NCBI GenBank assembly: GCA_937873345.1
Contig: CALMRL010000306.1
Location: 1 to 20,730 of the forward strand
Direction of reading: 5' to 3'
Length of the DNA: 20,730 bases
DNA from: an uncultured Beijerinckiaceae bacterium
Lineage (GTDB): Bacteria; Pseudomonadota; Alphaproteobacteria; Rhizobiales; Beijerinckiaceae
This document shows, piece by piece, positions 1 to 8,083 of this stretch (within the stretch, counting starts at the first letter, position 1; each line of letters opens with the position of its first letter). Under the pieces are notes generated by a model. It made no database searches. It saw only the letters and a program-made list of their open reading frames with translations, and was not told the origin of the DNA. The translations under genes and the position numbers were made by a program.

Positions 1-32
1 CGCACAGGCAACGTCGCCATCAGCAAGAGTGA

Positions 33-365
33 GTCAGAGCCAAAGTTGCATGCCGGTTCACAGCGGGACACCCAATCGTTGCGAAGGATGAGGCGCTTCC
101 ATTTGAGGACGCCGATGACGAGCGCGTTTGGGCGGAGGGATCGAAGAAGCTCGTGCGACACCTCCGCCGCGAGCGTGCGCCGGGCTTGGCGGCGGCCAAG
201 CGCAGGCACTTCTGCAGGGTTCATGGGATGCTGTTCTGCGAGCGCTGCGCGCTGGTGCCGTCGCAGACCCTGGGCCCTCACGGCGACGCCTGCATCGAGA
301 TGCATCACCGCGCCATGGCGATCGCCGACAGGCCATCAGGAACAAGCGCATCCATGCGCCTGTAA
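33..365 (+). pseudogene. HNH endonuclease remnant, truncated
   Basis: The frame is open from 33 to a stop at 363-365 and has no clear start; a GTG lies at 153. It reads like the end of an HNH nuclease. An Arg-rich helix (RHLRRERAPGLAAAKRR, about 156-206) is followed by a first zinc knuckle CERC (237-248) and then the HNH-type IEMHH (294-308). In intact family members this is followed by an Asn-containing stretch and a second CxxC knuckle. Here the homology breaks off about 18 codons after the His pair, so the Asn, the last His and the second Cys pair are missing. The product should therefore be inactive. It ends 4 bp from the convergent LysR stop, which suggests that a rearrangement removed the 3' end. 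The family call rests on the motif pattern, read by eye. Confidence 0.55.
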
Positions 366-369
366 CCCA

Positions 370-1338
370 TCAACGCCGGTTTTGCCCGTCGTTCTTAGCA
401 GCACGCGCCTCGTAGCGGGGCGCCACCATGCCCGGAATATAGTCGTCGGAGATGAAGGCCCGGCAATGCGCCTCAAAGGCGCGGACGAGTTGCGATTGCA
501 CCAGGACTTTCAAGGTCGCGAGACCGATCACCATGGGCCTGTGCTCGCCCGCCAGCCGGACCCGCACCACCTTGCGGCCGTCCAGTGCATAAGCGGAGCG
601 CGGGCGCACGTTGAACAACGTATAGCCATACCCGTTGGCCACCATGGTCCGGATGACCTCCTGGTGAGCCGAGCGATTAACGATGTTCGGGCTGAGGCCG
701 CCCTTAAGGAACAGGCCTAGGAAATACTCGCGGCTGAGGGGTAGGTCGAGAAGGATCAGCGGCTCGCTTTGCAGCTCATTGAGCGTAAGAGCCGAATGCC
801 GAGCGAGCGGGTGGGCATCGCCGAGCAACACGTAGGGTGGCAACTTCGCCAGAGGTTGAAACACGATATCGCTCGGGATCTGAAGGTCGTAGGTCAAGGC
901 GATGTCGACCTCGGATCGACGTAGACCTTCGAGCAGGTCTTCCTGATTGCCCTCAACGTGCCTGATTTGAGTGGCCGGGTATGCCGTGGTGAAGGAATGC
1001 GCCAGTTCCGGTGCGAGCATCGGCGCGAGCGTCACCATGCAGCCGAACGACAGGGCGCCCCTGACTTGACCATGGGCCTCGGAGGCGCAGGCGTAGAGCC
1101 CTTCCGCCTGCGCGATGGTTCTCTTAGCTTCGGAAAGCACGTTGCGTCCGGCCGGCGTCAGCGAGAGGCCTTGAGCGTGATGCCGGATGAACAGCTGAAC
1201 GCCGAGTTCCTGCTCAAGGTGCGAGATCGCCGTTGAGATCGAGGGCTGCGAAATGTGCACCCGCTCGGAGGCTAGGGTGATGCTCCCTGACTCCCCCGCC
1301 GCAATGAAGTATTCGAGTTGGCGTAGCGTGTAGCGCAC
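370..1338 (-). CDS. LysR-family transcriptional regulator
   Basis: LysR-type regulator of about 322 residues, a normal length. The N-terminal winged helix-turn-helix reads YTLRQLEYFIAAGESGSITL, followed by the recognition helix HISQPSISTAISHLEQELG, and then LFIRHHAQGLSLTPAG. The rest is the two-lobed effector-binding domain, with a typical DIALTYD strand near the middle. I prefer a GTG start at 1338, which has a GGGGA about 10 nt upstream. The frame also stays open to a GTG at 1386, which would add 16 residues but has no visible ribosome site. The gene is last in the minus-strand block, 286 bp after the ArgE-like gene, so it probably has its own promoter and may control the block upstream of it. 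It is closely related in motif pattern to the second LysR at 17427-18362. Confidence 0.9.
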   Translation of the reverse strand: MRYTLRQLEYFIAAGESGSITLASERVHISQPSISTAISHLEQELGVQLFIRHHAQGLSLTPAGRNVLSEAKRTIAQAEGLYACASEAHGQVRGALSFGCMVTLAPMLAPELAHSFTTAYPATQIRHVEGNQEDLLEGLRRSEVDIALTYDLQIPSDIVFQPLAKLPPYVLLGDAHPLARHSALTLNELQSEPLILLDLPLSREYFLGLFLKGGLSPNIVNRSAHQEVIRTMVANGYGYTLFNVRPRSAYALDGRKVVRVRLAGEHRPMVIGLATLKVLVQSQLVRAFEAHCRAFISDDYIPGMVAPRYEARAAKNDGQNRR

Positions 1339-1624
1339 CTGATGACCATCCCCGTGAGACTGCCTTCGTCTCACGCCCGGTGCCACTCGGCAATGGTTGG
1401 CATCGAAGCGGATGTCGGATGCGCCTGTGATGCTCTATACTTCCTGGCCGCATCGGATAGTCCGCAAGCCACTACGGTCCTTATGGATCTGGTACTCCAA
1501 CATAGCTTGGGCGTACGGTGTCAGAGGGACCCGGGGCAGTTCTGCGCCGCGATCGTGACGGTGACTACTGCCGATGCTGATGCGATGACCAGCGAACGGC
1601 ATCTCTTGTGTCCCGGCGCGTCGA
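1339..1624. other. Intergenic region upstream of LysR gene
   Basis: This is 286 bp between the ArgE stop and the LysR start. I see no convincing gene. It is long enough to carry the LysR promoter and an autoregulatory site, but I could not pick out a clear -35/-10 pair. Confidence 0.4.
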
Positions 1625-2800
1625 TCATAGGCAGGCCTGCAACAATCGATCCATCATGCGGTCGCAGGCGTCGATCTGTTGCAGAGCGATGAATTCATCC
1701 GCCCTGTGGCCCTGGTCCATCGAGCCGGGTCCACACACTACGGTGGGCATGCACAATCGCTCCGCGAAGAGGCCGCCCTCCGTCCCGAAGGCGACTTTCG
1801 TGAGATCCTCGCACGCGACGAGGTCGCTCATGAAGCGCACCACCTCGGCATCGGCGGGCGTCGCAAGGCCGGGATAGGCGTTGAGCGCATCAATCCGGAG
1901 ATCGGCTTGCGGGAAAATCCGTCGCCGCTCGGCCACCAGCCGAGCCGCCGCATCCGCCAGACGACCGAGGATCGCGCTCGCGTCATCGTCGGCGATGTTG
2001 CGGATCTCGAAGTCGACCGTGCATCGGTTCGGGACGATGTTGAGCCCCGTTCCGCCGTTGATGCGGCCGACGTGCAGCGTCGTGTAGGGCACGTCGTAGG
2101 CGCCGTCGCGGGTGGCTCCTTGCTCAATCGCGTTCTGCTGGTCGCGGACCGCCGCGACGAACTCGCAGGCCAAGTGGATGGCATTGAGGGACCGCGGCGC
2201 CAGCGCCGAATGCGCCTCCACCCCGCAGCAGGTCGCGCGCGCCGCGATCTTTCCCTTGTGGCCCGTCGCGATCCGCATCGAGGTGGGCTCGCCGACGATC
2301 GCAAAGCGCGGCCTCACGCGGCGCAACGCAAGGCCGTCGATCATCGATCGGACGCCCAAGCAACCGACCTCCTCGTCGTGGCTGAACGCGAGATGGATCG
2401 GAATCGACAACTCGCGTCGGGCGGCCTCATGAGCAAGCCGCAGGCTGCAAGCCAGGAAGCCCTTCATATCCGCCGCGCCACGTCCGAAGGCCTTTTCACC
2501 GTCGAGCGTCATGCGAAACGGGTCTTTCGACCAAGCCTGACCCTCGACCGGCACTACATCGGTGTGCCCGGACAGCATGATGCCGGGACGATCGGTCGGG
2601 CCCAGGGTGGCGAAGAGGTTCGCCTTGCGGCCCCTCTCAGCCAGGTACAGCTCGGACGCGATGCCGCGCTCAACGAGGAAACCGCGAACAAATTCAATGA
2701 GTTCGCGGTTCGGGTCGCAGCTCACGGTCGGGAAGGCGATGAGCCGGTCGAGCAGCTCAAGCGTGCTCGCTGGCTCGAAGGCCTCTCGGGCCACTCCCAT
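1625..2800 (-). CDS. argE: Acetylornithine deacetylase-like M20 metallohydrolase
   Basis: M20 family zinc amidohydrolase of 391 residues, the usual ArgE length. ArgE releases acetate from N2-acetylornithine in arginine synthesis; relatives cleave other N-acyl amino acids. Metal-binding and catalytic residues are visible: H79 and D81 in SGHTDVVPV, D111 in GRGAADMKG, and E143/E144 in SHDEEVGC. The dimerisation lid domain follows, with an ETHSAL-like EAHSAL motif and GGTGLNIVPN. The start is set at ATG 2800 because a perfect AAAGGAG (2809-2815) sits 8 nt upstream; a TTG at 2806 is too close to it. The gene begins 35 bp after the flavin monooxygenase stop, so the two are likely cotranscribed. That context, away from other arg genes, makes a catabolic N-deacylase role plausible. 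The family is certain; the substrate is not. Confidence 0.9.
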   Translation of the reverse strand: MGVAREAFEPASTLELLDRLIAFPTVSCDPNRELIEFVRGFLVERGIASELYLAERGRKANLFATLGPTDRPGIMLSGHTDVVPVEGQAWSKDPFRMTLDGEKAFGRGAADMKGFLACSLRLAHEAARRELSIPIHLAFSHDEEVGCLGVRSMIDGLALRRVRPRFAIVGEPTSMRIATGHKGKIAARATCCGVEAHSALAPRSLNAIHLACEFVAAVRDQQNAIEQGATRDGAYDVPYTTLHVGRINGGTGLNIVPNRCTVDFEIRNIADDDASAILGRLADAAARLVAERRRIFPQADLRIDALNAYPGLATPADAEVVRFMSDLVACEDLTKVAFGTEGGLFAERLCMPTVVCGPGSMDQGHRADEFIALQQIDACDRMMDRLLQACL

Positions 2801-2808
2801 CTGCAAGG

Positions 2809-2815
2809 CTCCTTT
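2809..2815 (-). promoter_or_regulatory. Shine-Dalgarno site of ArgE-like gene
   Basis: AAAGGAG on the minus strand, 8 nt before ATG 2800. It decides the start over the in-frame TTG six bases upstream, which it would nearly touch. Confidence 0.75.
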
Positions 2816-2835
2816 CGAAAGCCGGTGTCCGTGGC

Positions 2836-4110
2836 TCAGGCCACCTGTTTCCTAAGCATTGTTGGCGGCGCATAGGCGAGGTACTTACGCTGCGTCGCGA
2901 TTTGGTCGGCCAAGTACTCGGCATCGTGCCATACGCCCCAAATGAAGCTGGAGCCGCGGCGCGTCTGCCAGGGAAGGCCTAGGAAGTAGATGCCGGGCTC
3001 GACCGATACGCCGCGCTTGTGCCTGGGCTTTCCCTTCGCATCCGTGATGTCGAGATCCAGCCAGCTGTAATCGACGGAGTAGCCGGTCGCCCAAATGATC
3101 GACGTAATGCCAGCTGCGGCGAGATCGACTTCGCGAATAGGGTCGGTCACGCAGCGCGGGTCGGGATCGAAGCGCCGCGCCTCTGGTTCTCCGGGAAGAT
3201 CGAGGCCGTTGCGGACCACGTAGGCATCGGCCTCGTCTAGCAACGCCAGGTAACTGGCGTCCCCATTCGCGATATTGCGCGCCAAGTCATCCGCAAAGAA
3301 CAGCTTGCCATCCTCGAAAACTTGGGTGCGGCCGACCAGGGTCATGCCGGCCTGGGCGAGCCGCCGGAAGTCGATCGTCTTGCCGCCGCGTGCGCCGCTG
3401 ACTGCGATGGTGACATGCTCCGTGTCCGGCCCTGGAGCCTCAAGGTTCCATTTTCCAAGGACGCCGAGCCACCAGCAGAAATCACGCCCGCGGTAGGAAC
3501 GCGGCGGACGGTCATGCGGACCAATCGACAGGTGGACCTGCCTTCCCGCTTGCAGCAGATCCTCCGCGATCTGCACCCCGGAGGACCCCGCTCCAATCAC
3601 CAGTACCGCGCCCGCGGGCATCTCGCCGGGATTGCGGTAGGCGCTTGAATGGATCTGCACGAGATCCTGTGACTTGGGCACAACGGCCGGCACCACGGGA
3701 TTCTGAAAGGCGCCGGTGGCCGCGACCAAGCTCAGCGCCTCGATGATCCCTTGCGAGGTCTCGACCGCAAAACCAGGACGATCGACGAAGCGCCGAACAC
3801 GCCTCACCTCCACGCCGCAGCGAATCGGCGCCTCGATCATTTTCGCATAGGCGACAAAGTAGTCCGCGACATCCTCCTTGGGAACGAAGCTGTCGGGGTG
3901 GGCCCCCTGAAACGTCATGCCGGGGAAGCGGTCGTGCCAAGCGGGACCGTTCGCCACTAGCGAGTCCCAACGCCCCGATCGCCAGCTCTCGGCGACACGG
4001 CACCGTTCGAGCACCAGATGCGGTATCGCACGCCGACCAAGGTGCTCGCTCATCGCCAAGCCCGCTTGGCCAGCCCCCACGACAAGCGTATCGATTACAT
4101 TCGCCGGCAT
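2836..4110 (-). CDS. Flavin-containing monooxygenase (NAD(P)/FAD-dependent)
   Basis: A 424-residue class B flavoprotein monooxygenase of the FMO/CzcO/YUCCA-like group. It should use FAD, NADPH and O2 to oxygenate a nucleophilic N or S atom or a ketone. Visible motifs are the FAD Rossmann fingerprint GAGQAG at residues 12-17, an FMO-type IHSSAY segment near 153-158, the NADPH fingerprint GAGSSG at 173-178, and the ATGY motif at 341-344. The length is normal and all key motifs are intact. The start ATG has AAAGGA 9 nt upstream. It lies 184 bp after the DUF1028 stop and 35 bp before the ArgE-like start. In this setting it may hydroxylate an amine before deacylation or imine chemistry; that role is inference. 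Confidence 0.9.
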   Translation of the reverse strand: MPANVIDTLVVGAGQAGLAMSEHLGRRAIPHLVLERCRVAESWRSGRWDSLVANGPAWHDRFPGMTFQGAHPDSFVPKEDVADYFVAYAKMIEAPIRCGVEVRRVRRFVDRPGFAVETSQGIIEALSLVAATGAFQNPVVPAVVPKSQDLVQIHSSAYRNPGEMPAGAVLVIGAGSSGVQIAEDLLQAGRQVHLSIGPHDRPPRSYRGRDFCWWLGVLGKWNLEAPGPDTEHVTIAVSGARGGKTIDFRRLAQAGMTLVGRTQVFEDGKLFFADDLARNIANGDASYLALLDEADAYVVRNGLDLPGEPEARRFDPDPRCVTDPIREVDLAAAGITSIIWATGYSVDYSWLDLDITDAKGKPRHKRGVSVEPGIYFLGLPWQTRRGSSFIWGVWHDAEYLADQIATQRKYLAYAPPTMLRKQVA

Positions 4111-4294
4111 CCGCGAGAATCCTTTGAATCTCCCTCACGTCCGCTGATTGGAAACAAGCCTCTCGCGGGAGGAAGAGCGGCTAGGTTGCATGATTCTAGC
4201 AAATGCGCCCCGCGCGGAAAGACGGAATAACCAAGTCCGCAGGTCCGAAAATCCGAGGTTGCGTGAATTACTGCCGTCGCTTGACACGACCGCG

Positions 4295-4969
4295 TCAGAG
4301 GTCGCCTGGAACGCCGTAGCTGGGTGCCTCGTCTGGCCGGAGAGCGCGAGTGACGTAGGCGTCCATCTGCGGCCGGTATAGGTCCCACAGCGTCGCGAGA
4401 CCCTCAACGGGACAGTCTTCGGTCCAGTCCACTCGCAGATCGGCAACGGGCCACGGCACCTTGTCAACGATCTTCATGCCTGCGGAGTGGATGGGGCCGG
4501 TCTCTCCCCCCGCCTCCAAACCAGCTCGCATCGCAGCGATCAGGCGTTCGCCGAGATGACCCACCGAGGCAAGAAAGCTCTTGACCATGGCGGCTGGTAC
4601 GCCGGCATCCGCCAGGAGATTGCCCCCGCAGGCGACGTTCTCATCCTGCGCGTCGGACCAGACGCCCAGGGCATTCGCGCCGGAATGGACCGCGGCCCGG
4701 CCACGAGTGTCGACCACGAGCACCTGCCGGTACGCCATGCCGCTCGCCGTGCCGCGAAGCGCCGCAACGGCCTGCTCGGCACTGCAGCCCAGAGCCATGA
4801 GATCGAGGGCGCGTGGCCCGAGTGTTGGGTCGGTCACGTTCTGGCTGGCCACGGCACCGATGCGGCTACGCGCGTAGGCGCATCGTGCCGCCACGGCTGG
4901 GGATGATGAGGCCACCGCGACGCCAAAGGCGCCGGATGCCGCGCATCGCGCGACGATCGAGAACGTCAT
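4295..4969 (-). CDS. DUF1028 family protein (Ntn-hydrolase-like)
   Basis: A 224-residue DUF1028 protein. The family has an Ntn-hydrolase-like fold but no firmly assigned reaction. The hallmark N-terminus is MTFSIVARC, where removal of Met would expose Thr2, the position of the nucleophile in Ntn hydrolases. It continues with GVAVASSSPAVAARC and the conserved SQNVTDPTLGPRALDLM region. Further on, AVHSGANALGVW and CGGNLLADAGVPAAM fit the family. The ATG overlaps the TGA of the RidA-like gene by 4 nt (ATGA), so translation is probably coupled. The RidA-DUF1028 pairing suggests that the two act on the same amine or imine intermediate. Family confident, substrate unknown. Confidence 0.85.
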   Translation of the reverse strand: MTFSIVARCAASGAFGVAVASSSPAVAARCAYARSRIGAVASQNVTDPTLGPRALDLMALGCSAEQAVAALRGTASGMAYRQVLVVDTRGRAAVHSGANALGVWSDAQDENVACGGNLLADAGVPAAMVKSFLASVGHLGERLIAAMRAGLEAGGETGPIHSAGMKIVDKVPWPVADLRVDWTEDCPVEGLATLWDLYRPQMDAYVTRALRPDEAPSYGVPGDL

Positions 4970-5391
4970 TTGCCATCATCCGGGATCACCGCTATGGCGT
5001 CGACCTCGACCAGCCATTCAGGACGGGCCAGGGCTGAAACGATGATTCCGGTGGAGACCGGAAAGACGCCTTTCAGCCACGTGCCCACCACGCGGTACAC
5101 CGCTTCGCGGTATCGTGGATCTACGATGTAGATCGTGATCTTGCAGATATGTTCGGGTCGCGACCCCGCCTCTTTGAGCAGCATGGCGATGTTGGCCATC
5201 GCCTTCTCGGTCTGCCCAGCGGCATCCCCGATCGCGACGCTTTCGGAGCTGTCGAGATCCTGACCAACCTGTCCGCGTACGAACACCATGGTTCCCTTCG
5301 CGACCACCGACTGACAGAGATCGTTGTCGAGCTTCTGCTCGGGATAGGTGGTCTTCGTATTGAACGGCCGAATACGCTTATGATCCGTCAT
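4966..5391 (-). CDS. RidA family protein (Rid/YjgF/UK114)
   Basis: A 141-residue Rid-family protein, slightly longer than the usual 125-130. Canonical RidA is a trimeric deaminase that hydrolyses reactive enamines and imines. Family features are FVRGQVGQDLD, the QTEKAMANIAMLLKEAG helix, KITIYIVDPRYREAVYRV, and the C-terminal VEVDAIAVIP strand. When the last strand is aligned with RidA, the position of the catalytic Arg (ARLP in E. coli) appears to be Leu (SALARPEW), with an Arg two residues later. It may therefore belong to a Rid subgroup without classical deaminase activity; this was aligned by eye. The gene overlaps DUF1028 by 4 nt. A GGGAG lies about 12 nt before the ATG. The 276-bp gap upstream likely holds the operon promoter. 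Confidence 0.9.
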   Translation of the reverse strand: MTDHKRIRPFNTKTTYPEQKLDNDLCQSVVAKGTMVFVRGQVGQDLDSSESVAIGDAAGQTEKAMANIAMLLKEAGSRPEHICKITIYIVDPRYREAVYRVVGTWLKGVFPVSTGIIVSALARPEWLVEVDAIAVIPDDGK

Positions 5392-5667
5392 TGAGGAACT
5401 GCTCCCTGCTTATCTCGGCCGTCCGTGATGGATGAAGGGCATCATCACCGGTCAACGGCGTGCACCGCGCTGCGACGCAGGTCAGGCGACAACGATGCCG
5501 ACATCAGCAAACCTCACAAACAAGCTCGTCTGTTGGGTCAAGTCGCCCGAATCCGCTAAAGCCGAAGATGCGTCAAGAGCGTCGGACAGAAACGTGCAGC
5601 AGCGATCTTCGACTGATATTAGGCAAGAGAACAAATTAGAGCATCGCTCGTCGTGGCGCAGCCTCCA
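5392..5667. other. Intergenic region upstream of RidA-DUF1028
   Basis: This 276-bp gap lies between the LLM monooxygenase stop and the RidA start. No gene is supported. The size suggests a separate promoter for the RidA-DUF1028 pair, but no clear promoter or operator was found. Confidence 0.4.
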
Positions 5668-7026
5668 TTAGACGGCCTTGCAATCGGTCACATGGGAAGC
5701 CGGCGCATGGCGATTGGCCGGACGCCTGAGCCCGAGATTCTCGCGCAGCGTCGATCCGACATAGTCGGTGCGGAAAAGGCCGCGCGCCTGCAATTCGGGG
5801 ATCACGTTGTCGGTGAATTCCAACAGGCTGCCGGGCAGCACCGGGAAGGCCATCATGAAGCCGTCGCTTGCCCCGCCGCTCACCCAGGCCTCCATCTGGT
5901 CAGCCACCTGGCGGCCGGTACCGAAGAAGATGGCCTTGCTGCGGTTGTAGCGCTTACACACTTGGCGCAGCGTCAAACCCTGGCGGATCAGCCCGACAAT
6001 CTCGTCGAAGTATACCTGGTGAAAGTTCGAGGTGGCGGGGACCCGGTGCTCGGGGACGGGTTCGTCGAGCGGCAGGTCGGACAGGTCGGTCTCCAAATCG
6101 GTTTTCATGTACATGAGCCCGATCTCGATCGGGACGAGTTCTTGCCATTCGGCCCATTTTTGCCGCGCATGCTCCTCGCTATCGCCGACCACGATGGAGA
6201 CGCCGGAAAGAACCTTGAGTTCGTCGGGATGACGGCCGAACTTGGCCATCCTGCCCTTCAGGTCCTCGTAGAAGGTGATGGCCTCGCTCATGGACGCGCC
6301 GGTCCCGAACACCACGTCGGCCGTCTCGGCCGCGAATTCACGGCCTGCGGGCGAGGCGCCGGCCTGGAAAATCACGGGCCGACCCTGGGGCGTACGGGCC
6401 ATATTCAGGCCTCCGTGCACCTTGAAGAACTCGCCCTGATGATCGAGGACGTGGAACCTCGTGGGATCGAACATCTGCGGGATCTGCTTGTCGTAGATGA
6501 AGGCATCGTCCTCCCAGGTGTCCCAAAGCGCCTGGACGACGTGGAAAGCCTCGCGCGCCCTCTCATACCGTTTGGCGTGAGGGGGAAGCTTATCGAGTCC
6601 GAAGTTGCGGGCCGCAAAATCGTTGGCGGTGGTGACGACGTTCCAGGCTGCGCGGCCATGGCTGATGTGGTCCAGCGATGCAAACAGCCGGGCGATGTTG
6701 TAAGGCTCGTAGAAGCTCGTCGAGGCCGTCGCGCCGAGTCCGATGTGCGAGGTCGAGCCGGCGATCGCCGACAAGAGGGTGACCGGCTCCAGCATATTCA
6801 TATAAAGCGGCGAGCGGCTCCAGGACTGGAGGTCCTCGGTCCGAGCCGCCGGCGTGTCAGCCAGGAAGAAGAAGTCCAGCTTCCCCTGCTCGGCCGTTTG
6901 CACAAGGCGTCGGAAATAGTCGACATCGGTTGCGGCATCGTTCTGGGCGCCGGGCACGAGCCAGGCGGCCGAGTGGTAGCCGTTGGCCTCGAAGAGGCCG
7001 CCGAGGACCATGTTTCCTTGTGGCAT
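5668..7026 (-). CDS. LLM-class flavin-dependent monooxygenase (NtaA/SnaA/DszA family)
   Basis: A 452-residue luciferase-like TIM-barrel monooxygenase of the nitrilotriacetate/EDTA/DszA group, which uses FMNH2 supplied by a separate reductase. Diagnostic stretches are the N-terminal MVLGGLFEANGYHSAAW with QGKLDFFFLADT, SHGRAAWNVVTTANDFAARN, the RYERAREAFHVVQALWDTW helix, and the flavin-contacting PVIFQAGASPAGREFAA. Length and motifs look complete. Members cleave C-N, C-S or sulfone bonds; the substrate cannot be read from sequence. The start is either ATG 7026 or the internal Met five codons on, which has an AAGGA close before it. It heads the minus-strand block, 276 bp upstream of RidA. No flavin reductase partner is present in the window. 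Confidence 0.9.
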   Translation of the reverse strand: MPQGNMVLGGLFEANGYHSAAWLVPGAQNDAATDVDYFRRLVQTAEQGKLDFFFLADTPAARTEDLQSWSRSPLYMNMLEPVTLLSAIAGSTSHIGLGATASTSFYEPYNIARLFASLDHISHGRAAWNVVTTANDFAARNFGLDKLPPHAKRYERAREAFHVVQALWDTWEDDAFIYDKQIPQMFDPTRFHVLDHQGEFFKVHGGLNMARTPQGRPVIFQAGASPAGREFAAETADVVFGTGASMSEAITFYEDLKGRMAKFGRHPDELKVLSGVSIVVGDSEEHARQKWAEWQELVPIEIGLMYMKTDLETDLSDLPLDEPVPEHRVPATSNFHQVYFDEIVGLIRQGLTLRQVCKRYNRSKAIFFGTGRQVADQMEAWVSGGASDGFMMAFPVLPGSLLEFTDNVIPELQARGLFRTDYVGSTLRENLGLRRPANRHAPASHVTDCKAV

Positions 7027-7316
7027 CGCTCTTCAAATCCCAAGTTACACGGCAACCCTGCAGAGGGCGAAGACGGCCGCGAGCCCGCCACGCAGAAGAT
7101 CGTTGGTCTAGATGGGTAAGCACCGAGGTGTAAATTACGGAATTCGGTGCTGAAGACGATGCGCGGCCTAAGCAGCAGGCGGAACGCTGCTCGGCGGATC
7201 TGTCAGCGCAGAGAACGTACGCAAGGACATGCCGACTACCGAGCGGCTCCTCATGCCGAGCGGATCGCAGCTCTACATCCAGCAACGCGCCGCCTCCAAC
7301 GGCTGCCCGGAGCGCG
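7027..7316. other. Intergenic region between LLM gene and IS remnant
   Basis: This 290-bp stretch should hold the promoter of the LLM monooxygenase, and its far end abuts the IS5 stub. I see no gene and could not identify a terminal inverted repeat for the stub here. Confidence 0.35.
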
Positions 7317-7565
7317 TTATAAACCGGCAGCAAGCAGGGCGGCCTTTTTGAGCATCAGGCAGGTGAAAGCGACGAGGTGCAGGCCGGCCAGTGCACCGGC
7401 ATAGCCCTCGTAATCTTTGACCAGTCGGCGAAAGCGGGTGGCTCCGGCAAAGGAGCGCTCCACCACCCAACGCCGGGGCAGCAGCACGAAGGCGCGCTTG
7501 GCCTTGGGTAGCTTGACGACCTCCAGCGCGATGCGCTGGAGCGGATCGCCGCCACCCTGGCAAGC
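7317..7565 (-). pseudogene. IS5-family transposase, C-terminal fragment
   Basis: This frame encodes the C-terminal 80 or so residues of an IS5-family DDE transposase. It starts abruptly around GGDPLQRIALEVVKLP, continues with AFVLLPRRWVVERSF, which carries the catalytic Glu of the DDE triad (WVVER), and then RFRRLVKDYEGYA, ending LKKAALLAAGL and a stop. The N-terminal three quarters, with the two Asp residues, is missing. The open frame extends upstream to 7700, but that part has no transposase character. It is an insertion scar, not an active element. Its motif wording differs from the second remnant at 15694-16047, so the two come from different IS5 subgroups. Confidence 0.8.
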
Positions 7566-7569
7566 GCAT

Positions 7570-8083
7570 GAGGCACTGCCAATTATTCGTTTCGAACAGC
7601 TACATTGCAGGAACGCCGGCTCCATAATGCGAAGTGCGTCCGACGGGCCGCTGAGGAGCTTTGATCTCCGCACCAACACCGCATGAGCAGGTGAGAGCAT
7701 GTGAAGAACTGGAGCTGAAATCTTCGAGGTGCGCGTCGGCTCTCAGAGGTCGGAATAGGGGCTCGCCGTCGAAATTCTTGATAACCACTGAGCCACCCTG
7801 CATACGCTCGAAGCACGTTGCGCTTTTTGGATGCAAGCCTCGGATTATCCGAGGTTGAGCACCATAAAAGCTGTTCTTGACCGTCCTCCATCCTGAAACG
7901 TTTAGTGACGACTAGCCGCTGCGAGCGGAAGTGAGCCGATAATCCGCAGTCAGGGGCCGTTTCGATGATCGCAACCGAACCGCTCACGTCACCCCAGTGT
8001 CCCTGTCGGGCGGCTCGTCACGCTTATTGCCTCGCCAGATGCGTTCTGCACGTCGCTGAGCGCCGCGCATCCAAGCGCCTTCG
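7570..8083. other. Long stretch without a convincing gene, upstream of ABC operon
   Basis: These 514 bp between the transposase stub and the ABC ATPase hold only short frames, mutually overlapping on both strands. The best is a TTG- or internal ATG-started frame at 7600-7836 on the minus strand (up to 78 residues, with a Ser run and a single CSC); I do not recognise it and would not call it a gene. The notable element is a near-perfect palindrome at 7838-7854. The region probably includes the promoter of the ABC operon. Confidence 0.4.
7838..7854. promoter_or_regulatory. 17-bp palindrome, possible operator
   Basis: CCTCGGATTATCCGAGG has perfect 8-nt arms around one central T. It has no T-tract and so does not look like a terminator. 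It lies about 230 bp upstream of the ABC operon start and could be a dimer-binding operator or a cruciform. It is seen directly; its function is inferred. Confidence 0.35.

Noticed and set aside
46..720. 224-residue plus-strand open frame overlapping the first LysR gene
   Set aside because: It is antisense to a confident LysR gene in high-GC DNA, with Arg/His-rich low-quality composition.
5653..7119. 488-residue plus-strand open frame opposite the LLM monooxygenase
   Set aside because: It is the antisense shadow of a clear enzyme gene; the translation is Gly/Glu/His/Val-rich without motifs.
7600..7836. Possible small minus-strand gene of up to 78 residues
   Set aside because: TTG start, no ribosome site, no recognisable motif, and overlapping open frames on both strands.
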